Origin: an uncultured Pelagibacteraceae bacterium
GTDB taxonomy: Bacteria > Pseudomonadota > Alphaproteobacteria > Pelagibacterales > Pelagibacteraceae
Assembly (NCBI GenBank): GCA_902530635.1
Contig: CACABC010000002.1
Coordinates: forward strand, 1-64,000
Length of the DNA: 64,000 bases
Reading direction: 5' to 3'
In this document: in pieces, positions 46,518 through 55,634 of the stretch
How positions within the stretch are numbered: the first letter of the stretch is position 1
Layout of the letters: the number at the start of each line of letters is the position of its first letter
Notes under the pieces: generated by a model
Told to the model about the DNA's origin: nothing
What the model saw: only the letters and a program-made list of their open reading frames with translations
The model's database searches: none
Translations under genes and position numbers: made by a program

Positions 46518-47441
46518 TTAAGAATTAAAATCAGATAATTCTTTTTTAAATAGGTAATTACGATCTAAATAGTAAATTCTTGATGGAAAAGATGAATATC
46601 TTATCCACGTAGCTAACCTAGGATTTTTAAGTTTGTTGTTTCCTCTATGATAAGCCCAGGCATCAAGAGCGTAGATTGATCCTTCTTCACCCTCTAAATG
46701 TTTAAGACAAAAATTAGGTGAATACATTTTTCCAAATTTTTTATCAAAATTATAAATATGACTGCCTGGAATAAGAGAGGTAGAACCATTATGTTCATTA
46801 GTAGTTGTCCAATAAATAAAAAAAGCAACACTATTTACCGATTCAATATCGCGATGTAAATTAAATACATCATGATTTGAATTTGAGGATTTTGTGAGCA
46901 TTGTATTTATTGAAAAAACATCAGTCTTTTTAGTAATCAGATATTCTTCGGCTATTTCTTTGAATTTATATTTTTTGCATATTTTTTTTAAATTTGGACA
47001 TTCTGCTGAGGTTCTTATATCGAATGATCCATAACTTGAGCTTTCATTTTTCAAAAACTCTGTAGTTTCAATTTTGCTACCTCTTTCCCCTTTTTTAAAA
47101 AAAAAAGGTACATGGGAATTATAAATAGTTTTTTGATTTAGAAAATAGTTTCTTCCAGCTTCTAATTCTTCTTTGTCTAATTTACCTAAATAACTACAAG
47201 AGTTAATGTTTAGTTCATTAACTATTTTTGAATTAGATTTTTTTTTTAAAATAATATATTTTTTCCTCCTGTAAGCAGAAATTAATTTACCAGTAGTGAA
47301 AATTTGAAAAAAACCAACAGTTTTATTTTCTAAACTACAAAACCTTTCTATTTTACAAAATACAAATTCCAAAAAATCAAAGATTTCTTTAATGATAAAT
47401 GATTTTCTTTTTTGAATTATTTTTTCTATTAAAGTTTCCAT
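46518..47441 (-). CDS. PhyH-like Fe(II)/2-oxoglutarate dioxygenase
   Basis: This 307-residue protein carries the iron facial triad of the phytanoyl-CoA dioxygenase family: H196 and D198 in NLHRDIESVN, H265 in AWAYHRGNNK, and the 2-oxoglutarate-binding arginine at about 275 (PRLATWIRYS). TSLIPGSH is the usual loop before the distal histidine. Such enzymes hydroxylate small molecules or sugar/lipid parts. It neighbours FkbM and GT41 genes on the same strand, so modification of a surface glycan is possible but unproven. Confidence 0.78.
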   Translation of the reverse strand: METLIEKIIQKRKSFIIKEIFDFLEFVFCKIERFCSLENKTVGFFQIFTTGKLISAYRRKKYIILKKKSNSKIVNELNINSCSYLGKLDKEELEAGRNYFLNQKTIYNSHVPFFFKKGERGSKIETTEFLKNESSSYGSFDIRTSAECPNLKKICKKYKFKEIAEEYLITKKTDVFSINTMLTKSSNSNHDVFNLHRDIESVNSVAFFIYWTTTNEHNGSTSLIPGSHIYNFDKKFGKMYSPNFCLKHLEGEEGSIYALDAWAYHRGNNKLKNPRLATWIRYSSFPSRIYYLDRNYLFKKELSDFNS

Positions 47442-47521
47442 TATGATTTTTTATCTCTTTTTTCTAAAAAATTCATTAAAATAATATATAATTATAGCCT
47501 TGATAAATTCTTTATTTTTTA

Positions 47522-48427
47522 CTATTTCTGCAAATCTTCTGGGGAAGCAATAATCATAGGATAATCTTTTATTTCAAAATTATTAATCTTTTTTATTTTA
47601 TAGGTTTGATTATATTTTCTAATTAAAATAACTTTAAAAATATGAATTAAGCTTGAAAAAATATAAAATATCTTAAACCTATGTTTTTTTCTCTTCGCAA
47701 AATCTGTTTCATAAAAATAATTATAGTTATTTTTCTTTAAAAAATTAATTGAATCTGATGTATGATTTTTTAAACCACTTATAAGTTGTTCAAATGCAAT
47801 TATCGGCTTATCTTTTTTAATTAACTCCTGAATTCCCTTAAAAACTTCGAATTCATAGCCTTCAACATCAATTTTAATAAATTTAACGTTACTAATATTA
47901 TTTTTATTAAGAAAATTGTCTAAATTTACCAAATCAATAGTTTCTTTATTATCAAAATTAATATTAGAATTTTCTGCGTACATAACAGAACTATGTCCAG
48001 TATCTGAGTTTGATAAAGTATACAATTCCATCTTTTGGTCTTTACTTGATGCCCCATATTTAAAAGCTTTTATATTTGCTTTAGATCTAATGTTCAATTT
48101 TAGAAGCTCAAAATTAATTTCGCTCGGCTCAAAAGAATATACATTTAAAAAATGATTTGAAAAGAATAGAGAATGATTTCCTATATTTGCTCCTATATCT
48201 AATGCATTTGAATTTTTTGAATTTATTTTATTAAAGACATTATTTTTTAATGAAATTAATTCATAATTTTCAAATCTTCCATTTAACATTATCTTTAAGG
48301 ATTGAACGTCAAATAATCTACCTGACGTAATAGGATAGGATTTTATATGCTTTCTGAATCTGTTTTTTAAGCTTTTAAATATTAGATAATCTAATAACTG
48401 CCTATAAAGATATTTAACTTTTTTCAT
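47522..48427 (-). CDS. FkbM-family methyltransferase
   Basis: This SAM-dependent methyltransferase shows motif I DIGANIGNHSLFF near residue 97, YSFEPSEINFELLKLNI (acidic loop), and the FkbM signature FIKIDVEGYEFEVFKGI near residue 185, then PIIAFEQ. Members O-methylate sugars or polyketides. At 301 residues it has a long N-terminal part and a basic C-terminal tail after the domain. It lies between the dioxygenase and the TPR glycosyltransferase genes. Confidence 0.88.
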   Translation of the reverse strand: MKKVKYLYRQLLDYLIFKSLKNRFRKHIKSYPITSGRLFDVQSLKIMLNGRFENYELISLKNNVFNKINSKNSNALDIGANIGNHSLFFSNHFLNVYSFEPSEINFELLKLNIRSKANIKAFKYGASSKDQKMELYTLSNSDTGHSSVMYAENSNINFDNKETIDLVNLDNFLNKNNISNVKFIKIDVEGYEFEVFKGIQELIKKDKPIIAFEQLISGLKNHTSDSINFLKKNNYNYFYETDFAKRKKHRFKIFYIFSSLIHIFKVILIRKYNQTYKIKKINNFEIKDYPMIIASPEDLQK

Positions 48428-48480
48428 AGCTAAGTAATTTTTTTATCTACAACATAAAACAGTTGATCTTCCAAAGAAAA

Positions 48481-50175
48481 TTATTTTTTTTTAAAATTTT
48501 TCCACATATCCCAAAGAATTACTGCAAAATGTTTAGAAAATCGATCTGAGTCAAAGACGGCAGAAAGTGAAGCTGATTTCCTCAGAGTAATCCGAATCTT
48601 TTCTAGCCTATCTATATCAGATGAAAAATGTATAGCTTTTTTTAGATAATCATCTTTACTATCCGCTATCCAATCTTTCATATTTAAATTTGAATTAATA
48701 CTTTCTCCAAAATGAGACAGATACCTATCTCCTTTAAGTGTAAGTACAGGAACTCCCATCCATACAGATTCGCAAGTACTAGTGTTTCCCTGGAAAGGAA
48801 AAGGATCTAGTGAAATATCAATATGTCTATATGTTTCTAAAACCTCTTCTCTAGTTTTAGATTTTCCCTCTAAAACTATACGACCTGTATTTACATTAAA
48901 TTTTTTAAATCTATTCAAAATTTCCTCTGAAAATTTATTATTTGACAGTTCCTGTGTTTTTAAAAAAAGCTTGGAATTTTTTATAGATAATAAAATTTTT
49001 GACCATAATGAAATCACCTCATCATTATTTATTTTTGCAAATTGATTAAAACAGCCAAAGGTAATAAATTTATTTTTTTTTAAGGGCAAGCCTGTTATTT
49101 CTAATTTTAACTCCGGTATTGTAAGACATTGAGATATTTCCGGAAGTCTCAATACCTTTTCAACATAATACTGTTCTTCATCTTTTGGGGTCAGATGAGG
49201 ACTTCCAATAAAATAATCAATTTCTGAAATCCCAGATGATCCCTGTCCTAACCAAGTTGCCTGTATAGGAGCAGCTTTATAGAAAAAAATTGGTAATCTA
49301 TTTTTTGCGGAATGTCCCTGCATATCGATTAATATATGAATTTTATCATCTACAATAAGATTTAAAACTTCCTCATCAGATTTATCTTTTATAGAATTCC
49401 ATTTAGAAAATAAGGTTTTGAAATTACTTGAAATTTTATCTTTTCGATCATGGGTAGAATAAGCTATTAATTCAAAATTTTTTTTCTTCAAACCAGTAAG
49501 CGTGCTTAGGGTAAAGTGACCACCTGGGTGCTCTCCAAAGTCAGCTGATACACATCCTATTCTAAGCTTTTTAGGATTCTTATCATATTTATAATTTAAA
49601 TTTAGATTTTTTAGATTTTTACAATTTTTCCTAAATTTTTTTGCCCATGATAAATAAAGTTTTGGGTCTAAATTATTTTTAAAATTTAAATTAAACAAAA
49701 GGTTGCTATAAGCTATAGCGTAATCTGGTCTTATTTCTATTGCTTTTGTATACTTGTTATTAGCATCATCAAAATTTCCTGACTGACTAAGTAAATTTCC
49801 ATAATTGTTACAAACTACAGACAAATTCTTTATTGCTTCAAAAAAATTTGTCTTTAGTGATATTGCTTTCTCAAATTTCTCAATAGCATCTCGATATTTA
49901 TTTAATTTTTCTAGTGCTATACCCAAATTATTATATGCCTCTGCATAATTTGGTTTAAGTCTAATTGACTTTTCATATTGTTCGATAGCCAATACAAGTT
50001 GGTTTTCTTTTACCAAAATAGCGCCAAAAATATTATATAAAATTGAGGAGTTTGGAAATTTTATAGTTAAATTATTAATTGCATTTTTAGCTTCTTCAAA
50101 TTTTCTTGTTTTAAATAAAGCTAAAATAAGTTCAATCTGTTTATTATCTGGCTCCTGAGGTGTATTTTTAATCAA
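48481..50175 (-). CDS. TPR-GT41 glycosyltransferase (SPINDLY/OGT-like)
   Basis: The N-terminal 200 residues are tetratricopeptide repeats (NSSILYNIFGAILVKENQLVLA-type units, then YAEAYNNLGIALEKLNKY). From about residue 205 a GT41 catalytic domain follows: LRIGCVSADFGEHPGGHF, ILIDMQGHSAKNRLPIF, APIQATWLGQGSSG and the C-terminal nucleotide-sugar region DPFPFQGNTSTCESVWMGVPVLTLKGD. At 564 residues it is complete. Bacterial homologues O-glycosylate proteins or act in surface polysaccharides. Target unknown. Confidence 0.9.
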   Translation of the reverse strand: MIKNTPQEPDNKQIELILALFKTRKFEEAKNAINNLTIKFPNSSILYNIFGAILVKENQLVLAIEQYEKSIRLKPNYAEAYNNLGIALEKLNKYRDAIEKFEKAISLKTNFFEAIKNLSVVCNNYGNLLSQSGNFDDANNKYTKAIEIRPDYAIAYSNLLFNLNFKNNLDPKLYLSWAKKFRKNCKNLKNLNLNYKYDKNPKKLRIGCVSADFGEHPGGHFTLSTLTGLKKKNFELIAYSTHDRKDKISSNFKTLFSKWNSIKDKSDEEVLNLIVDDKIHILIDMQGHSAKNRLPIFFYKAAPIQATWLGQGSSGISEIDYFIGSPHLTPKDEEQYYVEKVLRLPEISQCLTIPELKLEITGLPLKKNKFITFGCFNQFAKINNDEVISLWSKILLSIKNSKLFLKTQELSNNKFSEEILNRFKKFNVNTGRIVLEGKSKTREEVLETYRHIDISLDPFPFQGNTSTCESVWMGVPVLTLKGDRYLSHFGESINSNLNMKDWIADSKDDYLKKAIHFSSDIDRLEKIRITLRKSASLSAVFDSDRFSKHFAVILWDMWKNFKKK

Positions 50176-50231
50176 TTTTTTTATTTAATTTTTTACTTTT
50201 AAATTCTATTATCATGTGATTATTTATCATC

Positions 50232-50993
50232 ATGAATACATTAGCAGAAAAATTAGCAGATGCTTGGATAAAAAAAGATTTGATAGATGTAAAAACTGCT
50301 GATTTTCCAAAAAGCAGAAAAGAATCGCATTCAATACAAGAACAATTTCACAAATTTTTAAAGAAAAAAACTGTAGGTTGGAAAATAGGTATGGTAACCA
50401 AAAATTTGCAGGAAGGTGCAAAAGTAGATGGTCCTATGATTGGAAAAATTATAGATGAGACAGTATTAATAAATCCAAAAAAAATTGATTATAGCAAAGT
50501 CCCTCAATGTATACTTGAGTGTGAGTTTGCCCTTAAATTTTTGGAAGATACTAAAATGGTTCCAGGATCGGAAAATAAAAAAGGTAATTATGAAACTTAT
50601 ATATCTTTAGAATTAGTTTCAACGAGAGTTAATCCTAACTCTAAAAAAGATTTAAATAGTCAAGATTTGATGTTTTTAAATGTTGCAGACAATGGTGGGG
50701 CTGGAGCAATTATTATTGGAGATAAAATTAAAAATCTTGATAATGTTGATTTGAACTCAATCGAAGTTGAAGTTAATTTAAATGAAAAAATAACAGGATC
50801 TTGGGAAAAGAGAGCTCACCCAATTGAAGCTTTAAAATGTATTATAAATGAATTTAAAGATAATCCTGTTACCTTTAAAAAGGGAGATTGGTTTATGACT
50901 GGATCTATAATTCAACCAATGAAAATAAATAAAGGTGACAAAATAAAAGTTAATTTTAAAACTTTAGGAAAAATTAACTTAGATTTTATTTAG
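50232..50993 (+). CDS. 2-keto-4-pentenoate hydratase-like (FAH family)
   Basis: This 253-residue protein of the MhpD/FAH group has GWKIGMVTKNLQ near residue 48, a GPMIGKIID stretch, the metal-binding ECEFALKF near residue 97 and VADNGGAGAIIIG near 155. Such enzymes add water to 2-hydroxypenta-2,4-dienoate or decarboxylate related keto acids in aromatic catabolism. No other aromatic-degradation gene is nearby, so the natural substrate is open. It stands alone on the plus strand, ending 7 bases from a convergent gene. Confidence 0.82.
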   Translation: MNTLAEKLADAWIKKDLIDVKTADFPKSRKESHSIQEQFHKFLKKKTVGWKIGMVTKNLQEGAKVDGPMIGKIIDETVLINPKKIDYSKVPQCILECEFALKFLEDTKMVPGSENKKGNYETYISLELVSTRVNPNSKKDLNSQDLMFLNVADNGGAGAIIIGDKIKNLDNVDLNSIEVEVNLNEKITGSWEKRAHPIEALKCIINEFKDNPVTFKKGDWFMTGSIIQPMKINKGDKIKVNFKTLGKINLDFI

Positions 50994-51000
50994 ACTCATA

Positions 51001-51726
51001 TTAATTAAAGTATTTTTTTAAGAGACTTTCGAGATAGTTTTCACCAAAATTTACATCACATCTTTTTATTGAATCATTTATATCGGATATGTCGATATTC
51101 CAATTTTTTTCACCTTTAGATATCGTATTATATATTGCTTTAGTTTGAGTTATATTTTCTAAAATTTTAACAGCGTGATAAGCTGTGCTCATTTTAGGAT
51201 TTGCTATATTAATCGTCTTATTAACAATGTTTTTGTTATTGGTGAGAAAATCAATTAAAATTTTTACAACATCGTCTATATCTATAATATTTCTATTCGC
51301 ATTAGCCCATAAATCAAACTTTTCCTCTCGTTTTATTTTATCAAAAAAAAAATTTAACAAAGTATTATTATTTATACTTTTACCCACTACTTCTGGTAAT
51401 CTTATAATTAAAAATTTATTAAAATTTTTTTTAATAAGATTTTCGACGTCTAATTTATGTTTTACATAAAAATTTTTATTCCGTGATGGATCGTCAATTG
51501 AACAGGTGCTAAAATATAATATCGTCTTATTCTTATCAATTTTTTTGCTTAATTCGTTTAATCTATTTTTGTCTTTAATGAATAATTCTTTATCTTCACT
51601 TAAAGAGTTTGATACGCCAGCAGTGTACACACAAAATCCAAATTGATTGAAAAATTCCTCGTGTTTAAGAAAACTTTTTGCAATAAAACCCGATCCTATA
51701 ATTGAGTCCTGATATTTTTTTTGCAT
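51001..51726 (-). CDS. NAD-dependent epimerase/dehydratase-like protein (short SDR)
   Basis: This is a Rossmann-type extended SDR-like protein with nucleotide motif IIGSGFIAKSF near residue 10, FSTCSIDDPSRN and a YVKHK-type active-site pair near residue 88, then FLIIRLPEVVGKS. At 241 residues it is shorter than the usual 310-residue epimerases. It is in the same direction as, and 3 bases after, the transaldolase-like gene. Sugar-nucleotide modification is the likeliest job. Confidence 0.75.
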   Translation of the reverse strand: MQKKYQDSIIGSGFIAKSFLKHEEFFNQFGFCVYTAGVSNSLSEDKELFIKDKNRLNELSKKIDKNKTILYFSTCSIDDPSRNKNFYVKHKLDVENLIKKNFNKFLIIRLPEVVGKSINNNTLLNFFFDKIKREEKFDLWANANRNIIDIDDVVKILIDFLTNNKNIVNKTINIANPKMSTAYHAVKILENITQTKAIYNTISKGEKNWNIDISDINDSIKRCDVNFGENYLESLLKKYFN

Positions 51727-51729
51727 TTT

Positions 51730-52431
51730 TTAAATTTTAAATCTTGATTTTCTACTATCTTTTAAGAATGCAATCACAGTATCTTTGGTTAATCGGTCAA
51801 ATGATTTTCCAAAATTAGATACTTTTTCAATTATTTTAGGTGGCATTGTGATGATTTGGCAACCTAATTGTTTGGCTTGAATATAGTTATATGGTTCTCT
51901 TACGCTTGCCCAAAGTATTTCAACCTTATTTTTTTTATTGGTCATTTGTACAGCTTTTTTAATAATAGGTATTGGATCTTTACCAACATCAGCCATACGA
52001 CCTGAAAAAATTGAAATGATTGAATTAGTTTTGTTATCAAGACATCTGTTGATTTTCTTAACTTGAGCAATTGTATAAACAGCAGTTATATTAAGTTTAA
52101 TTCTTCTTTTGTTTAATTTTCTTATCAATTGACCAGTAAACTTTCCTTTGCTGTTTACTACAGGGATTTTAACGTAAATATTTTTACCCCAAGAGTTAAT
52201 TTTCAAAGCTTGTTTTTCCATATCTTTAAAATTATCTGCAAAAACTTCTAAAGAAATTGGTTTTTTTTTACAAATCTTTAGTAAAATTTTTGAATATTTT
52301 TCATAACTTTTGGCGCCAGCTTTTCTCATTAAGCTTGGATTAGTAGTAAAACCATAAACAATTGATTTTTTATTAAACTTATTTATTGCCTTACTATCAG
52401 CAATATCACAGAAGATTTTTGTTTTTGGCAT
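51730..52431 (-). CDS. Transaldolase-like protein (TalC/FSA type)
   Basis: This 233-residue TIM-barrel protein of the short transaldolase / fructose-6-phosphate aldolase group has FTTNPSLMRKAG at 28-39, SLEVFADN near 60, the Schiff-base lysine K88 in NIYVKIPVVNSKG, LNITAVYTIAQV, and SIFSGRMADVGKDPI. It could serve the pentose phosphate pathway or form C-C bonds in another sugar route. It lies 2 bases after pntB and 3 bases before the SDR gene. Confidence 0.85.
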   Translation of the reverse strand: MPKTKIFCDIADSKAINKFNKKSIVYGFTTNPSLMRKAGAKSYEKYSKILLKICKKKPISLEVFADNFKDMEKQALKINSWGKNIYVKIPVVNSKGKFTGQLIRKLNKRRIKLNITAVYTIAQVKKINRCLDNKTNSIISIFSGRMADVGKDPIPIIKKAVQMTNKKNKVEILWASVREPYNYIQAKQLGCQIITMPPKIIEKVSNFGKSFDRLTKDTVIAFLKDSRKSRFKI

Positions 52432-52433
52432 TT

Positions 52434-53831
52434 TTAAATATTTTTAACTATGTCTTCTGTCATTTTTTTAGCGTCAGCAAATAACATCATAGTATTTTCA
52501 CGGTAGAAGAGTTCATTGTCAACACCTGCATACCCTGGGGATAAACTTCTTTTAACAAATAAAACAGACTTACATTTTTCAACATCTAATACTGGCATTC
52601 CAAAAATTGGACTCTGCGGATCTGTTTTTGCGACAGGGTTAGTAACATCGTTAGCACCAATGACAAAAGCAACATCTGTATTTGCAAAGTCATTGTTAAT
52701 ATCATCTAATTCAAATACTTCGTCATATGGTACGTTTGCTTCTGCTAATAAAACATTCATATGTCCAGGCATTCTTCCAGCTACAGGGTGAACAGCATAA
52801 GAAACTTTAATATCATTCTTCTTTAAAGTATCTACCATCTCCCTTAATGCATGTTGAGCTTGTGCAACTGCCATACCATACCCTGGAACAATAATTACTG
52901 AAGAAGCATTTTTTAAAAGAAATGCTGCGTCTTCTGCATTACCGCTCTTAACTGGCTTTTGATCTTTTTTCTTATCTTTGCTAACGCTTGAGTCTCCGCC
53001 AAATCCACCAAGTATCACACTAAAGAATGATCTATTCATTCCTTTACACATTATATATGAAAGAATTGCACCAGATGATCCTACAAGTGCTCCTGTTATT
53101 ATTAATGCTGTATTTTCTAACGTAAAACCAATACCAGCTGCTGCCCAACCTGAATAAGAATTCAACATCGAAATTACTACAGGCATATCTGCTCCTCCGA
53201 TTGGAATAATAAGAAGAACACCGATTAAAAAAGATATTGCGATCATGCTCCAAAAGAAACTTTCAGACTGTGAACTACATAAAAAATAAATTAATAAAAA
53301 AATTGATATTCCAATTAATAAATTAACAATGTGTTGACCGGTAAAAGTAATAGGAGATCCTGACATTATCCCTCTTAGTTTTAAAAAAGCTATTATTGAA
53401 CCAGAGAAGGTAATTGCACCCACAGCTGCACCAATTGACATCTCAATTAAGCTTGCTAGTTTTATATCACCAGGCACACCAAGGTTAAAAGCTTCTGGGT
53501 TTTTAAATGCAGATATTGCTACAAATACTGCTGCTAAACCAACAAGACTATGAAAGCCAGCTACTAACTCTGGCATAGCAGTCATTGGAATTTTAAAAGC
53601 AATAAATGCTCCAATGGCCCCGCCAATAAGTAGAAATATGAACACATAAATTGTTGAAGTAGAAAAGTTACCTACTGTTAGAAAAGTAACAGTTATGGCA
53701 ATTATCATTCCTAGAATTCCAAAAAGATTTCCTTGTCTAGATGTTTCGGGTGAGGATAAACCTCTAAGCGCAAGAATAAAAAGTATTCCAGAAACTAAGT
53801 AAAATATTGCCGATAAGTTTGCTGAAATCAT
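52434..53831 (-). CDS. pntB: NAD(P) transhydrogenase subunit beta
   Basis: This is the NADP-binding and membrane subunit of the proton-translocating transhydrogenase, which uses proton-motive force to make NADPH. About nine hydrophobic helices fill residues 5-270, and the NADP-binding domain III follows with VIIVPGYGMAVAQAQH, VHPVAGRMPGHMNVLLAEA and VIGANDVTNPVA. At 465 residues it is complete. Its ATG overlaps the stop of pntAb by one base. Confidence 0.97.
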   Translation of the reverse strand: MISANLSAIFYLVSGILFILALRGLSSPETSRQGNLFGILGMIIAITVTFLTVGNFSTSTIYVFIFLLIGGAIGAFIAFKIPMTAMPELVAGFHSLVGLAAVFVAISAFKNPEAFNLGVPGDIKLASLIEMSIGAAVGAITFSGSIIAFLKLRGIMSGSPITFTGQHIVNLLIGISIFLLIYFLCSSQSESFFWSMIAISFLIGVLLIIPIGGADMPVVISMLNSYSGWAAAGIGFTLENTALIITGALVGSSGAILSYIMCKGMNRSFFSVILGGFGGDSSVSKDKKKDQKPVKSGNAEDAAFLLKNASSVIIVPGYGMAVAQAQHALREMVDTLKKNDIKVSYAVHPVAGRMPGHMNVLLAEANVPYDEVFELDDINNDFANTDVAFVIGANDVTNPVAKTDPQSPIFGMPVLDVEKCKSVLFVKRSLSPGYAGVDNELFYRENTMMLFADAKKMTEDIVKNI

Positions 53832-54139
53832 TATTTATTTTTCTTCTTTTTCTTGTACATTTGAAGCATTCTTTGAGTGACTAAGAATCCACCAAAAATA
53901 TTTACCGCAGCTAATACTATGGCTAAAAATCCAAAAATACTTGATATTTCAAAAATATTTTCTGTTGACCCTGCTAAAGCAGCTATAATTGCACCAACAA
54001 TAATTACTGATGAAATTGCATTAGTCACAGACATTAAAGGAGTATGAAGCGAAGGCGTAACACTCCAAACAACGTAATAACCTACAAAAATTGCTAAAAT
54101 AAAAATACTAAATCTAAATATAAACGGATCAATTTCCAT
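53831..54139 (-). CDS. pntAb: NAD(P) transhydrogenase subunit alpha, membrane part (PntAb)
   Basis: This short membrane protein of 102 residues has three hydrophobic helices. It contains the family stretch GYYVVWSVTPSLHTPLMSVTNAISSVIIVGAI, with the conserved THTPLMSVTNAIS-like core, and NIFGGFLVTQRMLQMYKKK. It corresponds to the C-terminal membrane part of E. coli PntA, encoded separately as is usual in alphaproteobacteria. It lies 7 bases after pntAa. Confidence 0.96.
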   Translation of the reverse strand: MEIDPFIFRFSIFILAIFVGYYVVWSVTPSLHTPLMSVTNAISSVIIVGAIIAALAGSTENIFEISSIFGFLAIVLAAVNIFGGFLVTQRMLQMYKKKKKNK

Positions 54140-54146
54140 AATAATT

Positions 54147-55226
54147 CTAATCCTTTAACAAAGTGTTTTTAATAATTTCATCTTCAAGATTAATAACAAA
54201 TTGTTTTTTTTCTTTACTATAAAGATTTCTAACAAAACTGAATAAATTTTTTGCATATAAGTTTGACGCTGTTAAAGGTAATTTATTCATTACATTAGAT
54301 ATTCCAATTATTTTTGTTCCTTTTTTATTAACAACTTTATCTACTTCTGAGTAAGCTGCATTACCACCTTGGGCAACAGCTAGGTCAAAAATAATAGATC
54401 CAGATTTCATCTTATCTATCATTTTTTCTGTTATAATCCTTGGTGCAGGTCTTCCGGGTATTAAAGCTGTACAAATTATAATGTCACTTTTTGATGCTGC
54501 GTTTTCCAACATTTCTGCTTGCTTCTTTTTAAAATCCTCACCTGCTTCTTTAGCGTAACCACCTTTTGTCTCTAAATTTTCAGAACCCTCTACTGTTAAA
54601 AATTTTCCACCTAAACTCTCAACTTGCTCCTTTGCAGTTAATCTTACGTCTGTAGCAGAAACTATTGCTCCTAATCTTTTTGCAGTTGCAATTGCTTGTA
54701 ATCCGGCAACTCCAGCACCAACCACTAAAACTTTGGCTGCAGGAACTGTACCTGCTGCAGTCATCATCATTGGAACTGCCTTCTGGTATTCATATATCGA
54801 CTCTATAACAGCTCTATAACCTGCTAGATTAGCTTGAGAAGAGAGGACATCCATTGACTGAGCTCTTGTTATTCTAGGAAGCAAATTTAATGCAAAAATA
54901 TTTAATTTATTTTTAAGAAATTGTTTTTCTTTTTCAGGATTATAATTGGATACAATTAAATGAGAGTTTTCTTTAATTTGTCCTAGCTCCTTACTTTCTG
55001 GAAAGTTTACTTTACAAATTAAATCTGATTTAGATAAAACATCTGAAGCATTGTTTAAAATTTCTACACCGTTATTAGTGTAATCCTTGTCACTAAAACC
55101 TAAACTTTCACCAAAACCTTTTTCTAAAAAGACCTTTAAACCTAAATTTATAAAGTTTTTGGATGTTTCAGGTGTAATTGATATTCTTTTTTCTGGACTT
55201 AGTTCTTTTGTTGAGCCGACGTTCAT
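54147..55226 (-). CDS. pntA: NAD(P) transhydrogenase subunit alpha, NAD-binding part (PntAa)
   Basis: This is the soluble NAD-binding domain I of the transhydrogenase, related to alanine dehydrogenase. It begins NVGSTKELSPEKRISITPETS and has AQSMDVLSSQANLAGYRAVIE with the RQD-loop type region, the Rossmann motif VLVVGAGVAGLQAIATAKRLGA near residue 165 and FDLAVAQGGN. At 359 residues it matches the split alphaproteobacterial type. It is the first gene of the pnt operon, 8 bases after rpmJ. Confidence 0.97.
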   Translation of the reverse strand: MNVGSTKELSPEKRISITPETSKNFINLGLKVFLEKGFGESLGFSDKDYTNNGVEILNNASDVLSKSDLICKVNFPESKELGQIKENSHLIVSNYNPEKEKQFLKNKLNIFALNLLPRITRAQSMDVLSSQANLAGYRAVIESIYEYQKAVPMMMTAAGTVPAAKVLVVGAGVAGLQAIATAKRLGAIVSATDVRLTAKEQVESLGGKFLTVEGSENLETKGGYAKEAGEDFKKKQAEMLENAASKSDIIICTALIPGRPAPRIITEKMIDKMKSGSIIFDLAVAQGGNAAYSEVDKVVNKKGTKIIGISNVMNKLPLTASNLYAKNLFSFVRNLYSKEKKQFVINLEDEIIKNTLLKD

Positions 55227-55234
55227 TGAGAAAA

Positions 55235-55360
55235 TTAGCCTTGTCTTGCTTTAAACTTTGGCTTTTTTTTATTAATTACGTAAACCTTGCCTCTACGTCT
55301 AACTAATTTAGAGTCTAGATCTCTTTTTTTTAACGACTTTAATGAACTAGCAATTTTCAT
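55235..55360 (-). CDS. rpmJ: 50S ribosomal protein L36
   Basis: A 41-codon frame encodes a protein starting [14 protein letters not shown] and ending [12 protein letters not shown], with the typical VVRRRGR/K core ([12 protein letters not shown]). This is the alternative L36 form without the zinc-binding cysteines, common in alphaproteobacteria. It lies between the 5S rRNA and pntA genes on the same strand, 8 bases downstream of the 5S gene, and so may be read from the same transcript. Confidence 0.93.
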   Translation of the reverse strand: MKIASSLKSLKKRDLDSKLVRRRGKVYVINKKKPKFKARQG

Positions 55361-55368
55361 AATTTTTA

Positions 55369-55486
55369 GCCTGGCAACGTCCTACTCTCCCATATCTTAA
55401 GATAAAGTACCATCGGCGCAGAAGGGCTTGACTTCCGAGTTCGGAATGGGATCGGGTATGACCCCTTCGCAATAATCACCAGGCAG
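55369..55486 (-). rRNA. rrf: 5S ribosomal RNA (isolated)
   Basis: The minus strand carries a complete 5S gene: closing stem CTGCCTGG/CCAGGCT, the invariant CCCGATCCCATTCCGAACTCG block, AAGTCAAGCCCTTCTGCGCCGATGGTACT, and GGGAGAGTAGG near the 3' end. No 23S rRNA lies upstream; the next gene in that direction is tRNA-Val, then glycosyltransferases. The separation of 5S from 16S-23S is a known peculiarity of SAR11 genomes. The ends are set by the pairing and may be off by a base or two. Confidence 0.95.
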
Positions 55487-55548
55487 TGATTTATAATATT
55501 TTTATTTATGATTGTAAATAGCTGAAAAATAGCTTTGAGGAGGCATTT

Positions 55549-55623
55549 TGGTGGGCGTGATAAGAATCGAACTTATGGCCTCTACGATGTCAACGTAGCG
55601 TTCTACCATTGAACTACACGCCC
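55549..55623 (-). tRNA. tRNA-Val (anticodon GAC)
   Basis: The minus strand forms a 75-base cloverleaf with acceptor stem GGGCGTG/CACGCCC, anticodon stem CTACG/CGTAG around TTGACAT (anticodon GAC), T-loop TTCGATT and an encoded CCA. It lies 62 bases upstream of the 5S rRNA gene in the same direction, so the two are probably co-transcribed. It marks the border between ribosomal genes and the surface-glycan cluster. Confidence 0.94.
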
Positions 55624-55634
55624 TGAGTGAAGCT

